Positions 43,759 to 52,361 of a stretch of DNA of 64,000 nucleotides are shown one piece after another. Origin of the DNA: Bacillus piscicola. GTDB lineage: Bacteria; Bacillota; Bacilli; Bacillales; Marinococcaceae. The DNA is taken from assembly GCF_022458745.1 (NCBI RefSeq), contig NZ_JAJJJF010000001.1, positions 896,890-960,889 on the forward strand, written 5' to 3'. Numbering within the stretch: position 1 is the first letter of the stretch; each line of letters begins with the position of its first letter. Below the pieces are notes generated by a model. It made no database searches and was not told where the DNA came from. It saw only the letters and a list, made by a program, of their open reading frames with translations. The position numbers were made by a program, and so were the translations under genes.

Positions 43759-45037
43759 TGTCGGTCCGTTTAACTTCAATTAGTTTAATTTGATGACCGT
43801 CAACTTCTTTGGCCGTAAACTCGTAATGATCAAAACGAATCGTAGTGCCGGTCTTCGCTTCAACTTGTTGATCAAGAAACCAACCGCCGATCGTATCGAT
43901 TTCATCCTCGTTAAATCGGGTACCGAGTATTTCATTGGTTTCATCGAGGAGAAGTTTACCGTTTAAGATCACCGTATCTTCATCTATCCGCTGGTACATC
44001 GGGGTTTCATCAATGTCCAGTTCATCCTGAATTTCACCAAAGATTTCCTCGATGATGTCTTCGACGGTTACAAGACCTGCTGTTCCACCGTATTCATCTA
44101 CCACAATTGCCATGTAGCTATGGTCTTTTTGCATCCTTGTCAGTACTTCTTTCACCGGAGTGTTTTCCGCGACATGAACGATTGGTTTAATGTAGCTTCG
44201 CGGGTCTTTTGCTTCTTCATTTAAGAAGTCATGAAAGAACTCTTTTGTATTGATTACCCCGATAATAGAGTCTTTGTCTCCATCAGCTACTGGATATCTC
44301 GTATATTTTTCTCGACGGAGGATTTCCAGGTTCTCCTCGTGGGTATAGTCGTTATAAATGCAAATGATTTCGGTCCGTGGGACCATGACTTCCTTCGCGA
44401 CACGTTCGTCAAATTCAAATACATTATTCAAATAGCTCATCTCGGAAGCGTTAATTTCTCCGCTCTCGTAACTGGAAGATAAGATCGAGCGGACTTCTTC
44501 TTCCGAATAAACCTCGCCGGTTTCTGTTGCCGGTGTCAGTCCAAATAGGCGTACAAAAATGCGGGATGATCCATTTAAAGCCCAAATGAAGGGATACATC
44601 ACTTTGTAAAAAACAACCAAAAAGGGGGACATGAGAAGGCTGACAGCTTCTGTTTTTTGAATGGAAAAGGATTTAGGGGCAAGCTCCCCGATAACGACGT
44701 GAAAAAAAGTAATCGTTCCAAAAGCGATAATAAAAGAAATAGTGGCTGATAAGGTACCGGGAAGGCCCAATGAACTGATAACAGGCTTAATTAAATGAGC
44801 GACGGCCGGTTCACCAAGCCAGCCGATACCGAGTGCCGTAACAGTTATTCCTAGTTGGCAGGCTGCTAAGTAACTGTCTAAATGATTGGTTACTTTTTCG
44901 AGTGCTTTTGCTCCAGGTTTCCCTTGGGCGTATAAGTACTCGACCCGAGATTTTCTAATTTTAACAATGGCAAATTCAGATGCCACGAAAAAGGCGGTAA
45001 ATATAATTAAAATGATGACCAATAAGAGATCCAACAT
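43745..45037 (-). CDS. hemolysin-family protein (CNNM, two CBS, CorC/HlyC domains)
   Basis: Membrane protein of 430 residues related to MpfA/YhdP-type magnesium-homeostasis proteins. CNNM domain with three to four helices (1-190), tandem CBS domains (about 205-325, including EVMVPRTEIICI and VVDEYGGTAGLVTVEDIIEEIFGEI) and a C-terminal CorC_HlyC domain. ATG 45037 is 9 nt after AAGGAG; GTG 45043 is too close. Mg efflux is family-based inference. Confidence 0.92.
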   Translation of the reverse strand: MLDLLLVIILIIFTAFFVASEFAIVKIRKSRVEYLYAQGKPGAKALEKVTNHLDSYLAACQLGITVTALGIGWLGEPAVAHLIKPVISSLGLPGTLSATISFIIAFGTITFFHVVIGELAPKSFSIQKTEAVSLLMSPFLVVFYKVMYPFIWALNGSSRIFVRLFGLTPATETGEVYSEEEVRSILSSSYESGEINASEMSYLNNVFEFDERVAKEVMVPRTEIICIYNDYTHEENLEILRREKYTRYPVADGDKDSIIGVINTKEFFHDFLNEEAKDPRSYIKPIVHVAENTPVKEVLTRMQKDHSYMAIVVDEYGGTAGLVTVEDIIEEIFGEIQDELDIDETPMYQRIDEDTVILNGKLLLDETNEILGTRFNEDEIDTIGGWFLDQQVEAKTGTTIRFDHYEFTAKEVDGHQIKLIEVKRTDRERE

Positions 45038-45184
45038 ATCCACTAACTCCTTATGCCGCGTAGGGTAAGACCCTCACCTTCACAGCAGAAAATTACACAG
45101 TGACTTTTGAACACACAACCATTATTCCCGGTAAAGCCTCCTTGCAAACGATTCTCTTGCTGTCCTATGTAAAATACAACGGCG

Positions 45185-45243
45185 TTGACACATTTAACCA
45201 TTGTGATTTATTATGAAAGGTTCACCTAGGTAACCAAGGTGAA
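45185..45243 (+). promoter_or_regulatory. selO promoter with operator-like inverted repeat
   Basis: TTGACA (45185-45190), 18 bp, TATTAT (45209-45214), then TTCACCTAGG-taa-CCAAGGTGAA (45221-45243, one mismatch) covering the predicted transcription start. The repeat could be a repressor site or a 5' hairpin. Confidence 0.65.
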
Positions 45244-45330
45244 GATCAAACAGTTCTTCATCAGATCTTTCGTTTTGGGAAATACTATCACGAGTTATAA
45301 TGAAAAGACGGATTAAATGAAGGGGATAGA

Positions 45331-46794
45331 ATGACAAAAAGTATTAGAACCGGTTGGAATTTTGATAATAGTTATGCGCGTCTCCCGAACTCGTTTTATC
45401 AGTGCATAGAACCAACCGCTGTACAGGAGCCGGAGCTGGTAATTCTTAATACACCTTTGGCCGAATCGTTAGGATTGGATGCGGAACAGCTCAACAGTAA
45501 GGAAGGCGCTGAAATATTTGTTGGCAATTCGATTCCAGAGGGAGCTGCTCCGCTTGCGCAGGCGTACGCGGGTCATCAGTTTGGTCATTTAACGATGTTA
45601 GGAGACGGCCGGGCTGTCTTGTACGGCGAGCAGCTCACTCCTTCTGGAGAGCGCGCTGATATACAGCTGAAAGGTTCGGGTAGGACACGCTTTTCTCGCG
45701 GGGGTGATGGTCGGGCAACGCTGGGACCGATGCTCCGCGAGTATATTATTAGTGAAGCGATGCATGCCCTCGGTATTCCGACTACCCGAAGTTTAGCCGT
45801 TGCGAAAACGGGTGAAAATGTTGTTCGGGAAGCGTTGCTGCCGGGTGCTGTCTTAACGCGGACGGCGGCGAGTCATTTGCGCGTTGGAACTTTTCAATAC
45901 GCGGCCAGCCTTCCGATCGAGGAGCGGCGGTTACTCGCGGATTATGCAATCAAACGGCATTACCCTGATTTGGAAACGAAAGAAGATCGATATTTGTCCC
46001 TGTTTCAAGAGGTGATCAAACGTCAAGCATCCTTGATTGCGAAATGGCAGCTCGTTGGCTTTATCCACGGGGTCATGAACACGGATAACATGACGATTAG
46101 CGGGGAGACAATTGACTACGGGCCATGCGCCTTTATGGATGTGTATGACCCGGCGACGGTTTTCAGTTCGATTGACGAACAAGGCCGTTACGCTTATCAG
46201 AATCAGCCAGCGATTGGTCAATGGAATCTCGCACGTTTTGCCGAAACACTATTACCATTCTTTCATGAAAAACAAGAGGTAGCGGTTGAAATGGCACAAA
46301 AGGAGCTTGAAACATACGGTGAATTATATCATCGCTATTGGTTGAATGGAATGAGGTCGAAAATAGGATTAATAAATGAAGAACAAGATGACAAGTCATT
46401 GATCGAAGACCTTCTCCGCCTAATGAAAGCGAGCGGGGCTGATTTCACGAACACGTTCCGTGCGTTAACGTTAGCGAAAACAGAGGAGACCGAACTGAAT
46501 AAGGTTGATGAATTTTCTCACTGGTACAAAAAGTGGCAGGAACGTCTTGCACGTCAAGAAGAATCAAAAGAAGACGTTTACGAAATAATGAAGCGGTCGA
46601 ATCCGGCGGTTATCCCGCGGAACCATCGGGTAGAAGAGGCGCTGGAAGCGGCTGTGAAAAATGAGGACTACAGTGTAGTGAACCGGCTTCTGGCTGTTCT
46701 CGCAAACCCTTATGCACACAGCTCGGAACAGGATGAATATGCCAAATTACCAGAGCCATCCAGTCTTCCTTACCGGACCTACTGTGGAACATGA
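45331..46794 (+). CDS. selO: SelO/YdiU family protein adenylyltransferase
   Basis: Pseudokinase-fold enzyme that transfers AMP to protein Ser/Thr/Tyr. 487 residues; [53 protein letters not shown] and DYGPCAFMD are the conserved SelO blocks. The C terminus (RTYCGT) has Cys where vertebrate SelO has selenocysteine nearby. Function in redox homeostasis is known from other species. Confidence 0.95.
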   Translation: MTKSIRTGWNFDNSYARLPNSFYQCIEPTAVQEPELVILNTPLAESLGLDAEQLNSKEGAEIFVGNSIPEGAAPLAQAYAGHQFGHLTMLGDGRAVLYGEQLTPSGERADIQLKGSGRTRFSRGGDGRATLGPMLREYIISEAMHALGIPTTRSLAVAKTGENVVREALLPGAVLTRTAASHLRVGTFQYAASLPIEERRLLADYAIKRHYPDLETKEDRYLSLFQEVIKRQASLIAKWQLVGFIHGVMNTDNMTISGETIDYGPCAFMDVYDPATVFSSIDEQGRYAYQNQPAIGQWNLARFAETLLPFFHEKQEVAVEMAQKELETYGELYHRYWLNGMRSKIGLINEEQDDKSLIEDLLRLMKASGADFTNTFRALTLAKTEETELNKVDEFSHWYKKWQERLARQEESKEDVYEIMKRSNPAVIPRNHRVEEALEAAVKNEDYSVVNRLLAVLANPYAHSSEQDEYAKLPEPSSLPYRTYCGT

Positions 46795-46824
46795 TTTTTC
46801 GCCCCGGCGTATGATCTTTTCACG

Positions 46825-46863
46825 AAAAAGACGCTTATCCTATAGAGGGAAAAGCGTCTTTTT
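46825..46863 (+). terminator. terminator of selO
   Basis: AAAAAGACGCTT / AAGCGTCTTTTT stem with a 15-nt loop. Confidence 0.9.
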
Positions 46864-46939
46864 CTATAAATAATAAGGAATGATGAATAATGAGTGGTGA
46901 TGTATTCACAACCTGTAATAGATGGAGAGGGATTTGGCG

Positions 46940-47533
46940 ATGAGCAAATGGTTTACAAAAATATATGACTCTTTCATGCGTCCCTTTGAAAAAAATCAAT
47001 TAGAGTATATTCGCGAACGTCTGTTAAACGAACAGCAGGGAATTATTTTAGAGGTTGGTTCCGGAACAGGGATTAATTTCCCTTATTATCAAAGAGCGGA
47101 AAGGGTTACAGCGGTAGAGCCGGATGATTCTATGCGGAAAAAATCCCAGATAAAATTGAGTGAGGCACAAGTTCCCATTGAATTAGTCGATGCATCTGGT
47201 GAAAGTCTTCCTTTCCCGGATAATACGTTTGATGTAGCAGTAGCAACGCTCGTCCTTTGCACTATACCCGATCCTGATCGTGCCCTGCAAGAGATCGCAC
47301 GTGTCTGTAAACCGGGGGCCAGGCTAGTGTTTTTGGAACATGTGAAACTGGAAAACCCACTACTCAGTCGTCTGCAGGATTGGCTGACCCCGTTATGGAA
47401 GCAGGTGTGCGGCGGTTGTCATTTAAATCGTAACACTCAGGAGCTTATCAAGCAGAACGGCTTCTACGTACAGCAAGTTGAAAAATATTACAAGGGCCTT
47501 TTTCTTGCAATAGAGGCCAAGAATGTACGTTGA
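46940..47533 (+). CDS. class I SAM-dependent methyltransferase
   Basis: 197 residues from ATG 46940 (GGAGAGGGA at 7 nt). Motif I LEVGSGTGINFPYY, motif II VEPDDSM, motif IV FDVAVATLVLCTIPD and a CGGCHLNRNT segment typical of the METTL7/UbiE-like small methyltransferases. Substrate unknown (a quinone, lipid or thiol acceptor are possibilities). It precedes the regulatory island. Confidence 0.85.
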   Translation: MSKWFTKIYDSFMRPFEKNQLEYIRERLLNEQQGIILEVGSGTGINFPYYQRAERVTAVEPDDSMRKKSQIKLSEAQVPIELVDASGESLPFPDNTFDVAVATLVLCTIPDPDRALQEIARVCKPGARLVFLEHVKLENPLLSRLQDWLTPLWKQVCGGCHLNRNTQELIKQNGFYVQQVEKYYKGLFLAIEAKNVR

Positions 47534-47624
47534 ATTGCTGAAACCGGTTTACTTGTTCTCTCGATTGCGTTGCCCTGAAATGATAAACTAGAGCACGAAG
47601 AGTGAAGGGAAGGGAGTGAAAGTG

Positions 47625-48284
47625 ATGCGATCTGTCCGTACGCTTGTGGTCGACGATCATGCCATCGTTCGAACCGGCGTCAAATTGCTGCTTTCTAAAC
47701 AAACAAATATTGAAGTAATCGCAGAAGCGGCGGATGGGAGAGAAGCCATTGAGAAAGCACTGTCTTTCCAACCGGACCTGGTCATTATGGATTTAAGCAT
47801 GCCTCCTGGCACGAACGGCTTAGAAGCCACGAGGGAATTGAAGCAATCACTTCCTGACACGCATGTGTTGATCCTGACGATGCATGATGATGAGAATGAA
47901 CTGTTTCGTGTCTTGCAAGCAGGTGCTTCCGGCTATATTTTGAAAAATGCCCTTGATTCAGAGCTCCTGACAGCGGTTAAGACGGTGCTGGAGGGGCGAG
48001 CATATTTGTACCCATCTGCAGCTAAATCATTGGTGGAAGAATTTTCAAGCAGGGTGAAGCGTGGGGAAGACCTTTCCACATATAAGCGGTTGAGCAGCCG
48101 GGAAGAGGAAATTCTTACTTACATTGCTAAAGGGTACAGCAACAAAGAAATTGCTGATCTTTTATGCATAAGTGTTAAAACAGTGGAGAGTCACAAGAGC
48201 AAGATCATGGATAAACTAAGCTTGCACAAAAGACATGAACTCGTAGCCTATGCGATGAAAAAAGGCCTTCTCACCCTGGACTAG
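47625..48284 (+). CDS. NarL/LuxR-family response regulator
   Basis: 219 residues: receiver 1-120 with acidic D10-D11, phosphorylation site D56 (LVIMDLSMP), T (LILTMHD) and K (GYILKNA); LuxR-type HTH 150-215 (LSSREEEILTYIAKGYSNKEIADLLCISVKTVESHKSKI). ATG 47625 is 8 nt after AAGGGAG. NreC-like in length and composition. Likely partner of the hybrid kinase 0.5 kb downstream on the other strand, and candidate reader of the three 18-bp boxes; both are inference. Confidence 0.9.
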   Translation: MRSVRTLVVDDHAIVRTGVKLLLSKQTNIEVIAEAADGREAIEKALSFQPDLVIMDLSMPPGTNGLEATRELKQSLPDTHVLILTMHDDENELFRVLQAGASGYILKNALDSELLTAVKTVLEGRAYLYPSAAKSLVEEFSSRVKRGEDLSTYKRLSSREEEILTYIAKGYSNKEIADLLCISVKTVESHKSKIMDKLSLHKRHELVAYAMKKGLLTLD

Positions 48285-48313
48285 TTCCTGCCATGAAGAA
48301 ACCGATTGCCAAT

Positions 48314-48331
48314 ATCAGGGGATGTCCTGAT
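48314..48331 (+). promoter_or_regulatory. 18-bp activator box 1
   Basis: ATCAGGGGATGTCCTGAT, perfect 6-bp outer arms. 22 nt later comes TATAAT (48354-48359). No -35 hexamer. Precedes the Usp-like gene. Confidence 0.75.
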
Positions 48332-48417
48332 ATATTTCCACTCTGATCCTTCCTATAATGAACCCTAAGAGGAATGGTAGTCGCAAAGAGTTGAGAGCCA
48401 TAAGGGGGAATCGGTGC

Positions 48418-48771
48418 GTGGAAAAAATAGTAGTGAACGTGGAGCAGGCTGAACATGCCTTGGAAGTCGTGAAAAACATAGCAGAGCGGCATACATGTTT
48501 CAATCAAGTCCATATTACGTTCCTTTATGTTTTTCCTGTGTCGACGCATTCCCAGGAAAGCAAGCGATACGGTAAACTTACGGAGGAGATGCTTTATTCA
48601 TACGCGGATTTTTATCAAAAAGCGGAAGATTATTTAGATGGTTTAAACATCATGCACGATAGAGTTATCCGCATTGGCAACCCTCCCCAAGAACTCGCGC
48701 TAATCACAAAATTTGGCCGCTACGATATATTTGTTAGCGCCACAACTTATCGCTATTTAGCCGTACGCTAA
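48418..48771 (+). CDS. universal stress protein-like (divergent)
   Basis: 117 residues from GTG 48418 (AAGGGGG at 9 nt). Usp-like alternation: MEKIVVNVEQAEHALEVVKN, HITFLYVFPV and DIFVSATTYRYLAVR, but the ATP-binding GxxG-x9-GS motif is missing, so it is a shortened, non-canonical member. It lies between the response regulator and the kinase and has the shared promoter box. Confidence 0.65.
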   Translation: MEKIVVNVEQAEHALEVVKNIAERHTCFNQVHITFLYVFPVSTHSQESKRYGKLTEEMLYSYADFYQKAEDYLDGLNIMHDRVIRIGNPPQELALITKFGRYDIFVSATTYRYLAVR

Positions 48772-48796
48772 CCTTGTTTTTGATAAGAATCCAAAT

Positions 48797-48828
48797 GAAA
48801 AAGGAGAAGTGAGAACTTCTCCTTTTTC
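48797..48828. terminator. bidirectional terminator
   Basis: GAAAAAGGAGAAGT / ACTTCTCCTTTTTC, 14 bp with a 4-nt loop, serving the Usp-like gene and the convergent kinase gene, whose stop it touches. Confidence 0.92.
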
Positions 48829-51580
48829 ATAATTTCTGTTTCTGTATAAACCTTTTTATCGAATGAAAATGCTTAATGAGTTTGTGGTGTGCCGCCAAAA
48901 CAGTGTTCCAGTCTTCTGCCTTAGCCGCTTGTTCTATTTCTTTGCTTAAACGGACGAATTCTTTTGCATGGATGACTGCGGCTGATCCTTTTAGGCTATG
49001 AGCTGTTTCCGCTGCTGCAGTTCCTGATCGATCTTCGATGGCTTGATGAAGACTCGCCATCAGATCTGGAGTCATGGATACAAACATAGTCAGAAGCTCG
49101 TTTACCATTTCACTATCTCCATAACTTTCCTGAAGATGTTCGAAAGGAATAGGAGCGATATCTTTTGTGGAAGGTATTTCGCTTTGTCCCTGGTAAGAGG
49201 AAGACACATGGGACGTTGGCATCCAACGTTCCAACATATCTCGCAATTTTGAGAGCTCTACTGGTTTGCTCAAGTAATCATCCATGCCTGCTTTTAAATA
49301 TTTCTCTTTATCGCTTTTCATTGCATTGGCCGTCATCGCAATGATCGGGATCTGCTTTCCAAGCATAGGATGCTCTCGAATAGCTTTTGTCGCTTCTACA
49401 CCATCCATCTCCGGCATTTGAATATCCATTAAAATCAACGCAAAGTTGTGGCGGGCCGTGATTTTTTCCACCGCTTCTCGTCCGTTGGAAACAGCATCAG
49501 CAGAGTAACCTAACTTCTCTAATTGAAAAAAAGCGACTTTGCGGTTCATTGGGTTATCTTCCACAAGAAGAATTGGATGGTGCTCATTTTGTATTTCAGT
49601 ATAGTGCTCGTCCTTGCCAGAATCGTCTTTGTGACTTTCTTCAGCTGGCTCTTTTTCACGGATTGGCCGTACGACATTCGCGATACAGTCAAATAACTGT
49701 GACTGTTTGACCGGTGTTTGGACGAAAGCGTCATAGTCACCAGTAATATGTTCTTTCCTATCGTTGAAATCACAAATTAGGATTAATTTCAGATGTGAGA
49801 AGTTTGGGTTTTGCTTCACAATTTGTGAGAACATCGCGCTGTTCATCCCCGGATGTTCAAGCCGGACAATGACCAGATCATACGGAGTTCCATGCACCGC
49901 TTCTTTTTGTAACTCGGCAAGTGCATCTATCCCATTGTGACTGAATTCGTTTGAAAGCCCCCATGAACTAACATATTTTTGTAAGATATCTCGTTCTTCC
50001 GCATAGTCATTCACAATTAAGATGCGAAGATTGTCAAGAGACGTCATTTCTTTTTGTTTCTCTGACTCTACGGGAAGTTCAAAAGGGAGGTGAAACCAGA
50101 AAGTAGCACCTTTGTTCTTTTCACTTTCTACCCCGACAGTTCCCCCCATTAATTCGGTTAATCGTTTTGAAATCGCAAGACCCAAGCCTGTACCACCAAA
50201 TTTTCGGGTGGTGGAGCCATCTGATTGGATAAATGGTTGAAACAAACGAGTCTGTTCTTTCTCTGACAGCCCTATCCCTGTGTCAATAACTGCGAAATGA
50301 ATAACCGTTTTCCCGTTCTTTTCTGCACCTAAAATGGCTCGCACAAGCACGTTGCCTTTTTCCGTGAATTTGATTGCATTGTCAGTTAAATTGAGTAGAA
50401 TTTGTCGTAGTCTTCCCGGATCACCTATAAGCACGTCTGGGATGGCTGGATCGATATAAGTTAACAGCGAGAGCTCTTTATGATGCGCTTTCGGTAGCAG
50501 AATTTCTGCAATTCCTTCCACCAATGCCGCTGGTGAAAAGCGAATATTCTCAATGGTCATTTTCCCCGCTTCCATTTTCGAATAATCGAGAATGTCATTA
50601 ATGATGTCGAGTAAGGCTTGGGAAGAATGGTGGATGATGTTTACATATTCCCCTTGCTCATCGCTTAAAGGGGTGTCTTTAAGCAAATCAACCATTCCAA
50701 TAATACCGTTCATCGGGGTGCGTATTTCATGACTCATATTTGCTAGAAATTGGGATTTCAGCTCAGAGGCTTCTAAGGCTTCGTCGCGGGCAAGAGATAA
50801 TGCCTCTTCCATTTTTTTGCGGTCGCTAATATCAATACCAGAACCAACCACCTCACTGACATGTCCTTCTTCTGTGATCGGGGAAAGTGAGATATAAAAG
50901 AGCTTTCCGGCAAACGACCATTCGTAATTGACATCCTCCCCGGCAAAGGCGCGTGCATGATAACACTCCAGCTCATCTGCCATATCTACATGGAAGATGT
51001 CAGATGGCGTTTGGTTGAACATACGCTTTGTCGCCAATCCAATTTCGTGAGCATTTTTACCCTCAAATAATGAGTATACAATGCGACCGCTTTCGTCTTT
51101 TTTTAACTTAAATATAAGGTTCTGCAAGTTCTTCACCGTATGTTCAAAATTATCTCTTAACGCCTTTTCTAATGCAGCCTCGGTTTCTTTGCGTTCCGTG
51201 ATGTCCTCGACAATGCCGACAAAATGAATGTCGTCCTCCATAAAAAACTCTGAAACAGCGAGGTCCATCGGGAAAGTAGACCCATCTTTTCGTTTTCCGA
51301 CAACCTCACGCCCGATCCCAATAATTCTGGCGTGACCAGTTTCTACATAGTTGTCAATGTACGAATCGTGTTCACTTTTGTAAGGTTCGGGCATAAGCAT
51401 CTTTACGTTTTTACCAATAACTTCGTTTTCCGCATACTTAAAGATATTCTCTGCAGCAGGATTAAAAGATTCGATGCTGCCTTTCCGATCAATTGTAATA
51501 ATGCCATCTAAAACATTGTCAATGACAAGTTGTGATATTTGTTCCCGCTTACTTAGCCTGTTTTTATTGTTATCGTACAT
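48827..51580 (-). CDS. hybrid sensor histidine kinase (PAS-PAS-HisKA-HATPase-REC-REC-HPt)
   Basis: 917 residues. PAS1 (about 12-130) is FixL-like: EPYKSEHDSY with His71, and IIGIGREV with Arg91, at the spacing of the heme His and oxygen-switch Arg of FixL. PAS2 about 145-255; HisKA with H284 (MSHEIRTPMNG); ATPase domain N401, DTGIGL and GGTGLGLAIS; REC1 (519-640) lacks the phosphoacceptor (Arg at the Asp position, IVRLEHPG); REC2 with D719 (LILMDIQMPEMDG); HPt with H861 (AHSLKGSAAVI). No membrane helix, so cytoplasmic. ATG 51580 follows AAAGGAG. Confidence 0.95.
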   Translation of the reverse strand: MYDNNKNRLSKREQISQLVIDNVLDGIITIDRKGSIESFNPAAENIFKYAENEVIGKNVKMLMPEPYKSEHDSYIDNYVETGHARIIGIGREVVGKRKDGSTFPMDLAVSEFFMEDDIHFVGIVEDITERKETEAALEKALRDNFEHTVKNLQNLIFKLKKDESGRIVYSLFEGKNAHEIGLATKRMFNQTPSDIFHVDMADELECYHARAFAGEDVNYEWSFAGKLFYISLSPITEEGHVSEVVGSGIDISDRKKMEEALSLARDEALEASELKSQFLANMSHEIRTPMNGIIGMVDLLKDTPLSDEQGEYVNIIHHSSQALLDIINDILDYSKMEAGKMTIENIRFSPAALVEGIAEILLPKAHHKELSLLTYIDPAIPDVLIGDPGRLRQILLNLTDNAIKFTEKGNVLVRAILGAEKNGKTVIHFAVIDTGIGLSEKEQTRLFQPFIQSDGSTTRKFGGTGLGLAISKRLTELMGGTVGVESEKNKGATFWFHLPFELPVESEKQKEMTSLDNLRILIVNDYAEERDILQKYVSSWGLSNEFSHNGIDALAELQKEAVHGTPYDLVIVRLEHPGMNSAMFSQIVKQNPNFSHLKLILICDFNDRKEHITGDYDAFVQTPVKQSQLFDCIANVVRPIREKEPAEESHKDDSGKDEHYTEIQNEHHPILLVEDNPMNRKVAFFQLEKLGYSADAVSNGREAVEKITARHNFALILMDIQMPEMDGVEATKAIREHPMLGKQIPIIAMTANAMKSDKEKYLKAGMDDYLSKPVELSKLRDMLERWMPTSHVSSSYQGQSEIPSTKDIAPIPFEHLQESYGDSEMVNELLTMFVSMTPDLMASLHQAIEDRSGTAAAETAHSLKGSAAVIHAKEFVRLSKEIEQAAKAEDWNTVLAAHHKLIKHFHSIKRFIQKQKL

Positions 51581-51702
51581 GACGTAACTCCTTTATTAGT
51601 GAGTTTCATATCTTCCCATTTTACAAAAAAACACCATGACATTCTACTTGTAAGTAAATCCTCTACAAAGCCGACACGTAAACGTCACAACATCCAAAGT
51701 TA

Positions 51703-51720
51703 ATAGGGGAATACCCTGAT
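51703..51720 (+). promoter_or_regulatory. 18-bp activator box 2
   Basis: ATAGGGGAATACCCTGAT; 22 nt later TATGAT (51743-51748). Precedes uspA. 15 of 18 positions agree with box 3 and 12 with box 1. Confidence 0.75.
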
Positions 51721-51792
51721 ACCTAATCAATCAGCCCTTTTATATGATAAGAATTAAGAAAAGCATCGGGCTAATCCAGGGAGGAACCATTC

Positions 51793-52245
51793 ATGACAAC
51801 CTATCAAACGATTCTCGCAGCAGTGGACGGTTCAGACGAAGCGAAATGTGCTTTGAGGAAAGCGATTGATATGGCGGCCAAACATAGTGCACGCTTAATC
51901 ATTGCTCATGTAATCGACACGAGAACATCGACTGCTATTAATTATTACGACCGCTATATCAGTGAGCGAGCAGAAGAACAAGCTGAAAAGCTGCTTCTGA
52001 ATTACAAAGAAGAAGCTGCACGAGCTGGCCTGAAAAGCGTGACTACTGTGATTGAACATGGCTCTCCGCGCACTAGAATTACGAATGTAATCTCTAAGGA
52101 ATATGAAGCTGATGTCATTGTGACTGGCGCCACTGGGTTAAATGCAGTAGGACGACTGCTGATCGGCAGCGTGTCTGAAGCTATTGTTCGTCACGCGCGC
52201 TGTGATGTGTTGATTGTTAGAAAGGACCAAAAACACGTCGAGTAG
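51793..52245 (+). CDS. universal stress protein UspA family
   Basis: 150 residues with the complete ATP-binding motif GATGLNAVGRLLIGSVSE (G-2x-G-9x-G-S) and N-terminal ILAAVDGSDEA. GGGAGGAA precedes ATG 51793. Its promoter carries the shared box, so it is probably induced with the oxidoreductase operon, as usp genes often are in anaerobic or nitrate regulons. Confidence 0.93.
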   Translation: MTTYQTILAAVDGSDEAKCALRKAIDMAAKHSARLIIAHVIDTRTSTAINYYDRYISERAEEQAEKLLLNYKEEAARAGLKSVTTVIEHGSPRTRITNVISKEYEADVIVTGATGLNAVGRLLIGSVSEAIVRHARCDVLIVRKDQKHVE

Positions 52246-52275
52246 AAAATCAGGATAGAGGATTTGTGAGCGAAA

Positions 52276-52293
52276 ATGGGGGAGTTCCCTGAT
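52276..52293 (+). promoter_or_regulatory. 18-bp activator box 3
   Basis: ATGGGGGAGTTCCCTGAT; 22 nt later TATACT (52316-52321). Precedes the oxidoreductase operon. No -35 match. Confidence 0.75.
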
Positions 52294-52361
52294 TATCGAC
52301 AGAAACCGAGTCTTTTATACTTGAAGCAAGATTAGCATGGCAAAAAGCGAGGGAGATTCTA

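Noticed and set aside
46777..46794. Selenocysteine at the SelO C terminus
   Set aside because: The codon is TGT (Cys) in TYCGT followed by a normal TGA stop; no SECIS-like element was looked for further.
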